64,000 nucleotides of DNA from Austwickia chelonae (GCF_003391095.1 NZ_CP031447.1:3564120-3628119), one strand, 5' to 3'. Positions 47,119 through 56,977 are shown, numbered from the stretch's first letter. The notes: a model not told the origin generated them from the letters alone. Translations and numbers: made by a program.

Positions 47119-47601
47119 ATGACCCTGTCTCCGCAACCTGATCGGCTTCCTCGCCGGCTGCCGGCGGTGCTCGAGACCTCGGCAGGGGGGATTGTCGTCG
47201 ATGTGGTCGAGGGGCAGGCTCGTATCGCCGTGATCGCTCGTCGGAACAGGGCCGGGCGCATCGAATGGTGCCTGCCCAAAGGCCATCAAGAAGGCGATGA
47301 AACACTAGAGCAGACTGCAGCCCGAGAAGTCGCCGAGGAAACTGGCATCGAGGGCCGTGTCCTGACGGTGTTGGGCACGATCGACTACTGGTTTTCGACT
47401 CAGGAGAAGCGCATCCACAAGGTCGTACACCACTATCTATTGGAGGCCATCGGCGGCGAGCTGACCGTCGAGAACGACCCCGACCATGAGGCGATCGACG
47501 TAAAGTGGTTTCCACTCACCACAGTTCACGAGAAACTGACCTTCCCCAACGAACGACGCATCGCACGCCTGGCTTGGGAGAGGCTGGCCGGACAACAATG
47601 A
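47119..47601 (+). CDS. NUDIX hydrolase (MutT4-like position)
   Basis: The 160-residue protein has the Nudix box G-H-Q-E-G-D-E-T-L-E-Q-T-A-A-R-E-V-A-E-E-T within G-x5-E-x7-REVAEETG. It hydrolyses a nucleoside diphosphate derivative; substrate unknown. Location between cca and the DUF6049 gene matches mycobacterial mutT4. ATG 47119 is leaderless. Its stop overlaps the start of the next gene as ATGA. Confidence 0.92.
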   Translation: MTLSPQPDRLPRRLPAVLETSAGGIVVDVVEGQARIAVIARRNRAGRIEWCLPKGHQEGDETLEQTAAREVAEETGIEGRVLTVLGTIDYWFSTQEKRIHKVVHHYLLEAIGGELTVENDPDHEAIDVKWFPLTTVHEKLTFPNERRIARLAWERLAGQQ

Positions 47602-49919
47602 CCCCCCCGCAGCTGCCCCGAGAATCGGTGTCCCCTTGGCAGCAAAGCCGGTGGGTGCCGTCCGCACTCACCGTTGTCATCGTGTGTGGCTCGATACTCC
47701 CTGCTTCTGCGTTCGGCAGCGAGCTCACGGCTTCTCCCGTCAGCACCGTCGCCGAAATCGGCTCGGACGACCTCGTACCTTCAGGAGCTCCCGGAACTCC
47801 CCAAGAGGCAGCCTCCAAGAGCGACCGTCCGGGGAACCCTCCTCACCCTGATCTGCTTCCCCGTACGAGCACCGCTGCAGAGATGCATATCCGGCTGGAC
47901 TCGGTCAGTCCTTCGGTGGCAGCTCCTGGATCTCCGGTGGAAGTCCGGGTCACCATCAGCAACGAGTCGAAGACTGAAGCCACCGACACCAAGCTGAAAG
48001 TCAGGATCGGCCACCCAGCAGGATCGCGTGCTGAACTCGACAACGAGCAGCGCCCCGCCTCTCTGCCTCAGGTGATGCCCGACCTCCCTGTCATGACTCT
48101 TCCGGCAGGAGCTTCGACTTCAATCCCGGTGACTATCCCCGCGGCGAAGATCCCCTTGTCGAAGCCGTTCGGTGTCCTACCACTGATGGTGGAGGTCGCC
48201 AGGGGGCGACAAAGTTCCACTTTGACGACATTCCTTCCATTCATGCAGGTCAAAGAGTTCGAACCACTCTCCTTGGCCGTGGCTGTCCCGGTGACCCCAG
48301 ATGCCAACCCCCAACTGAACAGCGCTGACTCAGCCGTTCAAGAGAATGCCTGGGCTCAGTCGACCGGCAGTGGCAGCCGTGTGGACCGCATCTTGTCCGG
48401 CACGGCAAACAGCCAGGTGACCTACGCCGTCGACCCGTCACTACTGGGCTCGAACACGCCAGCGACGTCGACAGCTTCCCCTTCTCCATCCTCTTCCGCG
48501 CCTTCGGTGAACGCACAGAACGACGGCAAAGACGCTCAGGGAGGAGCTGCTGCCGAGTTGCCTCTGCCGCACAGCCCTTCACGTTCAGCATTGACCGCGC
48601 GGCTGGCCACAGCAGCCAAGAACCACCCGGTCTGGGAGCTTCCACAGGACGACCCCGATTTCGCGCAGATAATGCGTAGTGAATCGCCTCTTCCACTCCT
48701 GGAACGTTTGGCACGTTCGGACAATCAGCTCGCACGCCGTCTGTCGCCTGCCTCATTGAAAAAAGTCGTTTGGCCCCAGACTTCGCTGACCTCGTCGGAG
48801 AGGCGTCAGCTTGCCAGCGCCTACGGAAAATCCAAGCCAGATGCGCTGATCCTGCCGCTGTCAGAGACTCAAGATCCGGGCACCACCAGCGATGCCTCCC
48901 GCAGGTTCGGGGACGGCACGAAAGTCGTCGGCTACGACGAGAAACTAAGCCGAATTCTGGCAAATAGCAGCACGTCGTCCAGTGCAGGGCTGATACAGCG
49001 ATTCCTCGCGGAGACGATGGCGATCCTGCAGGAATCTCCTGGTCGTGCTCGCCGCGTATTGGCCGTGGCTCCACGTAACTTCGATCCGGATTCGGGCACT
49101 TTGGCGAATCTGATGAAGACGGTGTCGGGGACACCGTGGGTACGGCCGGTGGACAGCACATCCTTGATCACAGCTGCTGGCGAGCCAGATGCGGCGACAG
49201 CGAATTCGTCTGCTGACGCAAAGTCTGCAGCAGGAGTTCCGTCCGATCCGTTGAAAGTCGGGTCCTCGCCGCTGAACAGACAACAGCTCTCCGAGGTGCA
49301 GGACGATCTGCGCCGTCTCGAAGGGCTGGCTGCGGTACTCCCGCCTGGAGCGGCTGGTCCTGCGGTGGCGCACAAGGTCAATCTGAGCTTGCTCTCGACC
49401 CGCTGGCGCGGCGCGGTGGACGCCTGGCGGGAAGCCAAACGCGTCACTGGTGACCGTGTCAACCAGCTGATCGGCGGCGTCTCGGTTGCGCCGACGCAGG
49501 TCAATTTTTTCGCCGAATCCGGTACTCTTCAGGTCACAGTCGTCAATACCTTGGATTCTGAGGTCCGTGAAGTACGCCTACGCCTTGTTCCACAAGGACG
49601 TAGTCCCCGATTGCGCGTTCCCCGTGAGCCCTACCTCCTCACGATTGCTGCGCGCAGCCGAGCAGTCGTCAAAGTCCCAGCTGAGGCGGTCGCGGCAGGC
49701 CCCGCAGTCGTGTCTGCGGAGGTGAGCAGTCCGTCCGGCACTAGGCTCGGGGCTCAGGACACCACACTGACGATTCAAGTGCAGCCGACAAATGGGTGGC
49801 TCATCCTCGCTCTAGGTGGAGCGGCGGGAGCAGTCTTTCTCGTCGGTCTTCTACGCACAATTCGCCGGAACCGTCCCCGTCTGAGCGCGGAGGACCTCAA
49901 GGAGATCGACATCGAATGA
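47598..49919 (+). CDS. DUF6049-family envelope protein
   Basis: The 773-residue product has an N-terminal hydrophobic export segment (about 22-40), a large Ser/Thr/Pro-rich outside part with an Ig-like domain (A-P-G-S-P-V-E-V-R-V-T-I-S-N) and a C-terminal membrane segment (about 730-750) followed by R-T-I-R-R-N-R-P. It is the counterpart of Rv3909, always beside murJ in actinobacteria; its role is unknown but presumably in peptidoglycan precursor export or its control. ATG 47598 overlaps the NUDIX stop. Confidence 0.85.
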   Translation: MTPPQLPRESVSPWQQSRWVPSALTVVIVCGSILPASAFGSELTASPVSTVAEIGSDDLVPSGAPGTPQEAASKSDRPGNPPHPDLLPRTSTAAEMHIRLDSVSPSVAAPGSPVEVRVTISNESKTEATDTKLKVRIGHPAGSRAELDNEQRPASLPQVMPDLPVMTLPAGASTSIPVTIPAAKIPLSKPFGVLPLMVEVARGRQSSTLTTFLPFMQVKEFEPLSLAVAVPVTPDANPQLNSADSAVQENAWAQSTGSGSRVDRILSGTANSQVTYAVDPSLLGSNTPATSTASPSPSSSAPSVNAQNDGKDAQGGAAAELPLPHSPSRSALTARLATAAKNHPVWELPQDDPDFAQIMRSESPLPLLERLARSDNQLARRLSPASLKKVVWPQTSLTSSERRQLASAYGKSKPDALILPLSETQDPGTTSDASRRFGDGTKVVGYDEKLSRILANSSTSSSAGLIQRFLAETMAILQESPGRARRVLAVAPRNFDPDSGTLANLMKTVSGTPWVRPVDSTSLITAAGEPDAATANSSADAKSAAGVPSDPLKVGSSPLNRQQLSEVQDDLRRLEGLAAVLPPGAAGPAVAHKVNLSLLSTRWRGAVDAWREAKRVTGDRVNQLIGGVSVAPTQVNFFAESGTLQVTVVNTLDSEVREVRLRLVPQGRSPRLRVPREPYLLTIAARSRAVVKVPAEAVAAGPAVVSAEVSSPSGTRLGAQDTTLTIQVQPTNGWLILALGGAAGAVFLVGLLRTIRRNRPRLSAEDLKEIDIE

Positions 49920-51601
49920 GCACCGGGACCAGCGCCGAGGGACCCGCCAGAACGCGGGACGACGGGGCCCCTTCGACAAGGGGTGACGGTGTTGCCCGAG
50001 GCAGTGTTCTCATGGCCTCGGGCAGTCTCGTATCTCGAGGTCTGGGCGTAGTCCGTACTTCTTTGATCGCAGGACTTTTCGGAACCCATACAGCATCTGG
50101 CGATGCCTGGCAGGTGGCGAACACACTCCCTACCACCGTCTACATGTTGTTGGCGGCAGGCGTCATCAATGCGGTTTTCGTACCACAGTTGGCGAAAGCA
50201 GCCGAGCAGCCCGACGGCGGGAAGGACTTTGTCGATCGACTGATCACTCTTTCCTTGCTCTGCTTGGGTGGAGTCACTCTTCTAGCCATTCCTTTGGCGC
50301 CATGGCTAGTGACAGCTTTTGCCAGCCACTGGCCAGAGAGCACATTCAATCTTTCAGTGCAATTTGCCTATGTGGTACTACCAGCCATTTTCTTCTACGG
50401 ACTTTATGCTGTCCTCGGTCAGATCCTTAGCGCGAAGAATCATTTCGGCGCTTATGGATGGGCGCCAGCAGCATGCAATATTGTCTGGCTAGCAGGCCTG
50501 GCTGCATTCATGCTGATGTATCCAGGAAAAGGCGCAAAGGTCGAAGAGTGGACCGGCCCGATGATTCTCATCGTCGGAGGTTCCTTAACCGCAGGTGTCG
50601 CACTTCAAGCACTGGTCCTGCTGATTCCCTTGTGGCGCATAGGGTGGCGTTACCGACCCCGTTTCGGCTTCCGAGGAGTCGGACTTCGTAGTGCCAGTCA
50701 TGTGGCCGGATGGACCTTCGCCGGCATCGCCATTACCCAGGCCGCGATGGCTGTGACATCCAATGTCCTTACCTCGTCAAACGGAAAAGGCGTCAGTAGG
50801 CTCGGTTACGACAGCGTCTTCTTCCTTTTCATGACACCCCATGGACTCATCTCTGTATCGCTGGCGACAGCTCTTTTCACCGCGATGTCAACAGCAGCAG
50901 CCCATGGAAACTTGATCGGAGTCCGAGCTCAACTTCGTCGAGGCTTGAGGTTGATCGGCGTTGCCACCATTCCTACCACTATCGCTGGTCTGTGCGTAGC
51001 TACAGCGGGAACAGCTATCGTTTTCCCGGCGAACGACCTGGCGGACACCCGCGCCATGGCAGACGTTTTCCTTCTGCTGATCTTAGCCCTGCTCCCCTAC
51101 GGAGTGATGTTCTTAGTACAGCGGGTTTTCTACGCTTTTGAGGACGCAAAAACTCCTTTCTATCTCTCCGCATTGGCTGCAGCCATCTTTGCTGGTGTTT
51201 CCTGGGGTGCTTCCTGGGTCCTCCAGCCGCAACACCTTGCACTGGGAGTTGCGGCAGCAGCCACTCTTTCCGATATCGTCGCAGCGATCGTCGGTATGCG
51301 GTGGGCCGCTGACCGCCTTGGTGGCATGCAGTTGCTCGACGTCTGGGAGACTTGGACTCGTTCCCTTTTTGCCTCGCTCGGCGCGGGGCTGCTGACGTTG
51401 TTCGTGATCGGTGTCTGCCAGGTTTTTGTTCCTGGAAGACTCGGCGCCTTGGTCATTCTGATCTGTGGCGGGGCTTTCTACGGAGTGACATATCTCGGCG
51501 CAGGGCGTTGGCTCCGTATCCGCGAACTCGATGACCTTTTAGGGCCGGTACTGAAACGACTGCCCGGAGGTATGGGCAGAAGCGGACGGCATCGGCCATG
51601 A
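49916..51601 (+). CDS. murJ: Lipid II flippase MurJ
   Basis: The 561-residue protein has 14 membrane segments of the MOP superfamily, with G-S-L-V-S-R-G-L-G-V-V-R-T-S-L-I-A near the N-terminus and Q-V-A-N-T-L-P-T. It flips lipid II across the membrane for cell wall synthesis. Third-position GC is lower in the middle (50.2-51.2 kb) than in neighbours. ATG 49916 overlaps the upstream stop as ATGA. In mycobacteria the homologue is fused to a pseudokinase; here that part is a separate gene 77 bases downstream. Confidence 0.93.
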   Translation: MSTGTSAEGPARTRDDGAPSTRGDGVARGSVLMASGSLVSRGLGVVRTSLIAGLFGTHTASGDAWQVANTLPTTVYMLLAAGVINAVFVPQLAKAAEQPDGGKDFVDRLITLSLLCLGGVTLLAIPLAPWLVTAFASHWPESTFNLSVQFAYVVLPAIFFYGLYAVLGQILSAKNHFGAYGWAPAACNIVWLAGLAAFMLMYPGKGAKVEEWTGPMILIVGGSLTAGVALQALVLLIPLWRIGWRYRPRFGFRGVGLRSASHVAGWTFAGIAITQAAMAVTSNVLTSSNGKGVSRLGYDSVFFLFMTPHGLISVSLATALFTAMSTAAAHGNLIGVRAQLRRGLRLIGVATIPTTIAGLCVATAGTAIVFPANDLADTRAMADVFLLLILALLPYGVMFLVQRVFYAFEDAKTPFYLSALAAAIFAGVSWGASWVLQPQHLALGVAAAATLSDIVAAIVGMRWAADRLGGMQLLDVWETWTRSLFASLGAGLLTLFVIGVCQVFVPGRLGALVILICGGAFYGVTYLGAGRWLRIRELDDLLGPVLKRLPGGMGRSGRHRP

Positions 51602-51678
51602 CACACGACCGCATCTAAAATGGCGAAACGACGGGACGGGCTCGCCGAACGGCGCGCCGACATCACCAAGGAGGCGCC

Positions 51679-53829
51679 GTGCAGGACATAGCTCCCGGTC
51701 GCACCATCGGCGGCCGGTACACCCTCAACGAGCGTCGGCTAGCCTCCGCCGACGGAGTCGAGGCATGGAGCGCCACCGACACCACTCTCCAAGCAGAGAT
51801 CACGGTGACCCTGTTTTCCTCGGCGTCGAAGACCTCGGCAGCGGTCTTGGACGCTGCTCGCCGAGCCGCTCATGTCCAGGACCATCGGCTGGTCCGCATC
51901 CTCGACGTCGGTAGCGCTGAGAATCTCTCCTGGATCGTCGAGGAGCACCATGAGAGTGCCCGAACCCTCATCGAAATCGTTGAGGAACGTCCACTGAACG
52001 GTGAGGAAGCCCGCACCGTCCTAGGAGAGGCCGCTTCCTGCCTGGCCACTGCAGCCCGCCGTGGCATGCACCACTTGCGACTCACTCCCTACTCTGTGCT
52101 GATCACCCAGGACGGTGATGTGAAGCTCACCGGGTTGGGCACCGTCCTGGCTCTTGAAGGAGAAGAGGAGCCTCCGCGGCATCGAGCTGAGCTGCTCGAC
52201 ACCCTGGGCTTGCTCGGGATCGCCTACTACTCGCTGACGACGCGCTGGCCTTTCCCCAAGGAGGTCCCCGGCATCTTGCCCGCGCCCCGGGTGGTCGGCG
52301 GAGTACCGGCTCCATCAGAGATCGCAGCCGGCGTCCCGGCCGACCTCGACATGCTGTGTCGCAAGGCCCTGAACGGTCATGCTGGGCCGAAGAGCCCCGG
52401 TCAGTTGGCGCAGGAAGTCCTTCCGTGGCAGCCCTCGTTAAGAGGAGATCGCTCCGCACCCTCTCCTGCGCCCTTGATGGAGCCCGGGAAAAAACCCGTG
52501 ACATCGAAGGAGCGCCCATCGGATCCTGCTGAGCAGACCCCTGAGGACACCGGTGCGATGACACAGCCTCTGCGGAAGTCGGCTGTCGCGAAAGCAGCGA
52601 CCATGGCTAAAGCTGTCGGCGCCGGTGCGGCTATGGCTTCCGTCTCTGCCGACAGCGCTGCGGGTAGCGGAACCGGCCATGACCAGCGCACCCGACCTCT
52701 GGTGAAGCGCAAAACTGCACAGGTCAAAGAGCTTCTCACCCAGCCACTGGCGAAGCGCAAAGCTCCGCTCCCCCAAGAAGGGACTCAGCCCCTGGCCTCA
52801 TCCGAGGCCAAGCAGCCATCGACTGCTGCTGAATCGCAGACGTCAGCGGGGAACAAGACTGCTCCTGATGCCAAATCACCCGAATTGCAAGGCGGACAGG
52901 GGTCGGCATCAGTTGCAGGCTCCAGTTCTGCATCCTCAGCGAAAGATTCCCGTAGCGACGAGAAGAAAGCCACTGCGGCGAACAGCACCGACGACAAGAA
53001 GGCGAAGCTCGGCACCTTTGCGCGTGCAGCAGCTGACAAGGCCCAGCTGAAGCGGGAGAGCATGTCGGCGCGGCTAGCCGCGGAACGTGCCGCGCAGAAC
53101 CGTCCTCACAAGGCCGTACACCTGTCCGACATCCCTGATTCAGACGTCGGTTTCGAGTCCCCTGCGCCGTTGATCCAGGTTGATCCAGACGAGAAGCCCG
53201 GCACACACTCCAGACTGGTGCTGGGAGTCATCTCGGCAGTCTGCGTCATCGCCTTCCTTCTTGCCATGGTCGTCGTGATCAGTGGGATCGACAGCTTGAC
53301 CAGTAAAGATGCCAAAGCGGGCCCTGGTGGTTCTCCTTCGACGTCCACGAGCTCGTCTGCTTCACCGTCTCCGAGCACGTCATCCGAAACACCTCGCACA
53401 CCGATTCGGATCAGGGACGGCGTGGCTGTCGACCCTGATGGTGACGGCCATGAGAATGACAGCCAGATCCCTCGAGCCTTTGACGGGGATGCACAGACAA
53501 AGTGGCAATCGGAAAGATACAACTCTGATCCCAACTGGGGCGGCAGCAAAGGTGTTGGAGTTGCTTTCCGCCTCACCTCACCCAAAGCCCTCAAAAAGGT
53601 CAACCTGACCTTCGGGCAGGTAGGGCAGACCGGAAGCGTCTATGTGGGCTCTCGACCACAGATCTCATCAGCCACCAAGGTGGGAGAGTTCAAAGAAGCC
53701 ACTGGCCTGACCGAAGTAGAACTGAGCAATGCCACTGAATCCCAGTACGTCATCGTCTGGTTCACCAAGGCCACCAGGGACAGCGGAGGTTTCAGAGTCT
53801 CACTTCACGAGATCGTCCCCATGGGATGA
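51679..53829 (+). CDS. Membrane pseudokinase with C-terminal jelly-roll domain
   Basis: The 716-residue protein starts with a Ser/Thr-kinase-like domain (about 5-255) that lacks catalytic residues: the H-R-D-L-K-P motif reads H132-L-R-L-T-P, and D-F-G reads G152-L-G; no ATP Lys is evident. A long Ala/Ser/Lys-rich linker follows with T-[QR]-P-L at residues 295, 338, 354 and 369, then one membrane segment (about 513-536) and an outside discoidin-like jelly-roll (575-716). This is the pseudokinase half of mycobacterial MviN, which recruits FhaA after PknB phosphorylation. GTG 51679 has AGGAGG upstream. The stop overlaps sigM. Confidence 0.88.
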   Translation: MQDIAPGRTIGGRYTLNERRLASADGVEAWSATDTTLQAEITVTLFSSASKTSAAVLDAARRAAHVQDHRLVRILDVGSAENLSWIVEEHHESARTLIEIVEERPLNGEEARTVLGEAASCLATAARRGMHHLRLTPYSVLITQDGDVKLTGLGTVLALEGEEEPPRHRAELLDTLGLLGIAYYSLTTRWPFPKEVPGILPAPRVVGGVPAPSEIAAGVPADLDMLCRKALNGHAGPKSPGQLAQEVLPWQPSLRGDRSAPSPAPLMEPGKKPVTSKERPSDPAEQTPEDTGAMTQPLRKSAVAKAATMAKAVGAGAAMASVSADSAAGSGTGHDQRTRPLVKRKTAQVKELLTQPLAKRKAPLPQEGTQPLASSEAKQPSTAAESQTSAGNKTAPDAKSPELQGGQGSASVAGSSSASSAKDSRSDEKKATAANSTDDKKAKLGTFARAAADKAQLKRESMSARLAAERAAQNRPHKAVHLSDIPDSDVGFESPAPLIQVDPDEKPGTHSRLVLGVISAVCVIAFLLAMVVVISGIDSLTSKDAKAGPGGSPSTSTSSSASPSPSTSSETPRTPIRIRDGVAVDPDGDGHENDSQIPRAFDGDAQTKWQSERYNSDPNWGGSKGVGVAFRLTSPKALKKVNLTFGQVGQTGSVYVGSRPQISSATKVGEFKEATGLTEVELSNATESQYVIVWFTKATRDSGGFRVSLHEIVPMG

Positions 53830-54398
53830 GCTCTTCGCTCCTGGACGTGGTGAACGCCTCAGACCATGATCTGCTCAGCGCACATGGTGCGGGGCACCCT
53901 GAAGCTTTCGCCGAGCTGTTCCGTCGACACCAGGACCGGATGTGGGCGGTGGCCCTGCGGACCACTGGCGATCGGGAGATGGCAGCGGATGCAGTCCAGG
54001 AAGCCTTCCTGTCGGCTTTCCGCAAAGCTGGCTCCTTCCGTGGCGACTCACAAGTCACGACCTGGCTGCACCGAATCGTGATCAATACCTGTCTGGACCG
54101 CCTACGCAGAATCCGCCCGACAACAGATCTGGATGATGTTCCGGTGACCCTGTTAGCGGAGTCGGGCCGATACACCGAATCTGTCGATACCGCGTTGATG
54201 GTGCAGGCTGCATTGCGCACGCTGCCGGACGGGCAGCGAGCAGCTCTGGTGCTTGTCGACATGCATGGGCTGTCTGTGGCCGAGGCCGCTCACATTCTGG
54301 ATGTGGCGGAGGGAACCGTGAAATCTCGGTGCGCTCGAGGTCGAACGGCGCTGTCAGCCGTACTGAGTGCTTCTTCCCCGGATAGGAATTCCTCGTAG
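53826..54398 (+). CDS. sigM: ECF sigma factor SigM
   Basis: The 190-residue sigma factor has region 2 (about 25-95; D-A-V-Q-E-A-F-L-S-A-F-R-K, F-R-G-D-S-Q-V-T-T-W-L-H-R-I) and region 4 (about 130-180; L-P-D-G-Q-R-A-A-L-V-L-V-D, A-E-G-T-V-K-S-R). Synteny (pseudokinase - sigM - anti-sigma - trxB) identifies it with mycobacterial sigM. ATG 53826 overlaps the pseudokinase stop as ATGA. The next gene encodes its probable anti-sigma factor. Confidence 0.93.
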   Translation: MSSSLLDVVNASDHDLLSAHGAGHPEAFAELFRRHQDRMWAVALRTTGDREMAADAVQEAFLSAFRKAGSFRGDSQVTTWLHRIVINTCLDRLRRIRPTTDLDDVPVTLLAESGRYTESVDTALMVQAALRTLPDGQRAALVLVDMHGLSVAEAAHILDVAEGTVKSRCARGRTALSAVLSASSPDRNSS

Positions 54399-54444
54399 AG
54401 CAATGCTGAAGAGGCTCACGTGGGATACGGGGCGCCTGTGGAAC

Positions 54445-54470
54445 GGAACCAACCTTCCTCATGAAACGTC
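54445..54470 (+). promoter_or_regulatory. ECF-type promoter ahead of the anti-sigma gene
   Basis: GGAACC (54445-54450), 16 bases, CGTC (54467-54470): the -35 and -10 of many ECF sigma factors. It lies about 78 bases before the anti-sigma start, fitting self-control by SigM. Confidence 0.65.
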
Positions 54471-54548
54471 GAAAAGACTGAACACCTACCGCCGTGAGCA
54501 ACTCCTACGGCGCTTCCCTTCAGCGCATGTCAACGATCAGAGGTGACT

Positions 54549-55325
54549 GTGACCGGCTCAGATGCGCCCGACAGGCGCCGCAACCGTGAAGAGGACCCTA
54601 CCGGCGTCCACGACTTATTGTCGTCGCTTCCTGAGCCTGGGCCGATGCCCCCGGACTTAGTGGAACGAATCAATGCCTCTTTACGACAAGAGGCCGAGTT
54701 GCGGAAGAAATCCGAAGGCGATGTAACTTACGCACTTTTCGCAGGACGAACGAACCGCCCCCACCGTGGCCGCTCCTTGCAGGTGGCTGCAGCAGCAGCG
54801 GTCTTCCTGACCGCTAGTGCCGCAGCTGTGGCAGGGTTGGGCGGCTCGGGCGAAGGCCTGGTCGGAATGTTGAGCTCCCCCCTACAGAAGCCCTCGACGT
54901 CGGCGGAGTCCTCTCCCACGAGCGACGCGAAGTCTTTCGCCGGAAACCATGACACCGTTGGTCGGGACAACAGGTCAACTGTTCGAGGTACTCCCTCTTT
55001 TCATATGAACACCGAAGGTTATTCGGCACGTGATCTTCTCGACCAGGCCAGAAATCTCTCGAAGGAACGCACCGGGGAGATGTCCGGCGGCGCCCCTGAG
55101 TCCCCACATATCGGTCCGATCGGCACCCCGCTGGGTCTCTCCTCCTGTTTGAAAGCGTTGGGCTTGCCGGGGGACAGTCAAGCGATCGTGGACATCTCCA
55201 CCTACGAGGGAAAGCCGTCAGCTGTCATCGTCACCCGGATCGGTGATCACCATCAGGTCCACGTAGTGAAACGTAGCTGTTCCGAGGGGTCTCCCGAGCT
55301 AATGGTTGGCCCTTACGCCTTCTGA
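54549..55325 (+). CDS. Probable anti-sigma-M factor, single-pass membrane protein
   Basis: The 258-residue product has a cytoplasmic N-terminal part (about 1-75; P-M-P-P-D-L-V-E-R-I-N-A-S-L), one membrane segment (about 78-98) and an outside domain with a conserved look (L-S-S-C-L-K-A-L-G-L-P and C near the C-terminus). This is the size, place and topology of Rv3912, the RsmA anti-sigma factor. It has no zinc-binding HxxxCxxC. GTG 54549 (AGAGG five bases upstream) and GTG 54543 are both possible starts. Confidence 0.8.
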   Translation: MTGSDAPDRRRNREEDPTGVHDLLSSLPEPGPMPPDLVERINASLRQEAELRKKSEGDVTYALFAGRTNRPHRGRSLQVAAAAAVFLTASAAAVAGLGGSGEGLVGMLSSPLQKPSTSAESSPTSDAKSFAGNHDTVGRDNRSTVRGTPSFHMNTEGYSARDLLDQARNLSKERTGEMSGGAPESPHIGPIGTPLGLSSCLKALGLPGDSQAIVDISTYEGKPSAVIVTRIGDHHQVHVVKRSCSEGSPELMVGPYAF

Positions 55326-55434
55326 GGAGAAGATCAGATAAATTGTCTTCTTGGACAATCAAATTCACAAACCCTCGGGGTACTCACGAACCCTACTTCC
55401 CCGCCAGGGTGTGACCATTCGGAGTCTTACGCCT

Positions 55435-55460
55435 GGAATGATGGGGGTCCGGACTGCGTT
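55435..55460 (+). promoter_or_regulatory. SigR-type promoter of trxBA
   Basis: GGAAT (55435-55439), exactly 18 bases, GTT (55458-55460): the consensus for the SigR disulfide-stress sigma of Streptomyces, whose trxBA operon is a classical target. Transcription would start near 55467, about 54 bases before trxB. Confidence 0.75.
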
Positions 55461-55520
55461 GCACACGGCCAGTGACGGTTCAGCACTCGACCCGAGGGAA
55501 CCTTGACAGCAAGGAGCAGC

Positions 55521-56462
55521 ATGAGCACCACGGACGTGCGCAATGTCATCATCATCGGTTCCGGACCCGCGGGATACACCGCTGCGGTCTACGCAGCCAG
55601 GGCCAACCTCAACCCTCTCGTCTTCACCGGTTCGGTCACCGCTGGCGGCGCCCTGATGAACACCACCGAGGTGGAGAACTTCCCTGGGTTCCCCGAAGGC
55701 ATCATGGGACCTGACCTGATGGACAACATGCGTGCGCAGGCGGAACGTTTCGGCGCCGAGCTCGTAGCCGACGATGTCATGTCGGTAGACCTCACCGGAG
55801 CGATCAAGACGGTGACCGATGGTTCTGGAACAACCCATCAGGCCCACGCCGTGATCCTCGCGATGGGGTCGGCATATCGTGAGCTCGGACTTCCCGACGA
55901 AAAACGACTTTCCGGGCGTGGAGTCAGCTGGTGCGCGACCTGTGACGGGTTCTTCTTCCGTAACCAGGACATCGTGGTCGTCGGGGGTGGCGACTCCGCT
56001 GTCGAAGAGGCCACCTTCCTGACGAAGTTCGCACGTTCGGTGACACTCGTTCACCGCCGCGACGAATTGCGAGCCAGCAAAATCATGGCCGAACGCGCGC
56101 ACAGCAACGAGAAGGTTAAATTCGCATGGAACTCCCAGGTCGTGGGAATCCAAGGCGAGGACAAGGTCACTGGAATTATCCTGCAAGACACGCAAACCGA
56201 AGAGCAGCGGTCCATTGAGGCCACCGGTGTCTTCATCGCCATCGGCCACGACCCTCGGAACGAGTTGGTACGGGGCCAGGTTGAACTCGACGACGAAGGC
56301 TACGTCCGGTGCATCGAACGCAGCAGCCGCACCAATCTGACCGGTGTCTTCGCTTGCGGAGATCTCGTCGACCACACTTACCGTCAGGCCATCACTGCTG
56401 CAGGATCCGGATGCGCTGCAGCTCTGGATGCAGAACGCTACCTGGCTTCGTTGGAGGGCTGA
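55521..56462 (+). CDS. trxB: Thioredoxin reductase
   Basis: The 313-residue NADPH-flavoprotein has the FAD motif [12 protein letters not shown], the redox pair C138-A-T-C141, the NADPH motif [12 protein letters not shown], and G-V-F-A-C-G-D at the C-terminus. It reduces the thioredoxin encoded 112 bases downstream. AAGGAG lies five bases before ATG 55521; a frame start at 55503 is less likely. Confidence 0.97.
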   Translation: MSTTDVRNVIIIGSGPAGYTAAVYAARANLNPLVFTGSVTAGGALMNTTEVENFPGFPEGIMGPDLMDNMRAQAERFGAELVADDVMSVDLTGAIKTVTDGSGTTHQAHAVILAMGSAYRELGLPDEKRLSGRGVSWCATCDGFFFRNQDIVVVGGGDSAVEEATFLTKFARSVTLVHRRDELRASKIMAERAHSNEKVKFAWNSQVVGIQGEDKVTGIILQDTQTEEQRSIEATGVFIAIGHDPRNELVRGQVELDDEGYVRCIERSSRTNLTGVFACGDLVDHTYRQAITAAGSGCAAALDAERYLASLEG

Positions 56463-56574
56463 CGGATTTACTCACCGAAAGGTGACCACCTCTTCGAGGT
56501 TCGGAATCAACCGTCTCTCGACTCCCGACCGACATTCTCAGATCTGAGATGAACTGACGAAAGGACTCCGACTC

Positions 56575-56898
56575 ATGGGAGCTGTGCGCGCTACCTCTGA
56601 CGCCACCTTCTTCGAGGACGTACTGAGCAGCGATAAGCCGGTACTCGTTGACTTCTGGGCCGAGTGGTGCGGCCCGTGCCGCAAGGTCGCTCCGATCCTC
56701 GACGAGATCGCTGCGGAACATGGCGACAAGCTCACGATTGTGAAGCTGGACATCGAGGCCAACCAGGAAACCGCTGCACAGTACGGCATCGTCAGCATTC
56801 CGACGATGAACGTCTACTCCGGTGGCCAGGTCGTCAAGTCCATCACCGGAGCCAGGCCGAAGCCTATGCTGCTGAAAGAACTCGCAGAGTTCATCTGA
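56575..56898 (+). CDS. trxA: Thioredoxin
   Basis: The 107-residue protein has the active site W31-C-G-P-C35, V-D-F-W-A-E before it and the cis-Pro region S-I-P-T-M-N. It gives reducing power to many enzymes and is co-transcribed with trxB, probably from the SigR-type promoter. GAAAGGA lies 7 bases before ATG 56575. It corresponds to mycobacterial trxC. Confidence 0.97.
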   Translation: MGAVRATSDATFFEDVLSSDKPVLVDFWAEWCGPCRKVAPILDEIAAEHGDKLTIVKLDIEANQETAAQYGIVSIPTMNVYSGGQVVKSITGARPKPMLLKELAEFI

Positions 56899-56977
56899 TT
56901 CGAAGCGCTGTGGTTCTGTGTCGAGCCTTCGACTCCAGGACCATCGCCTCGAGTCCCCAGAATGCGGACTTTGTCAC

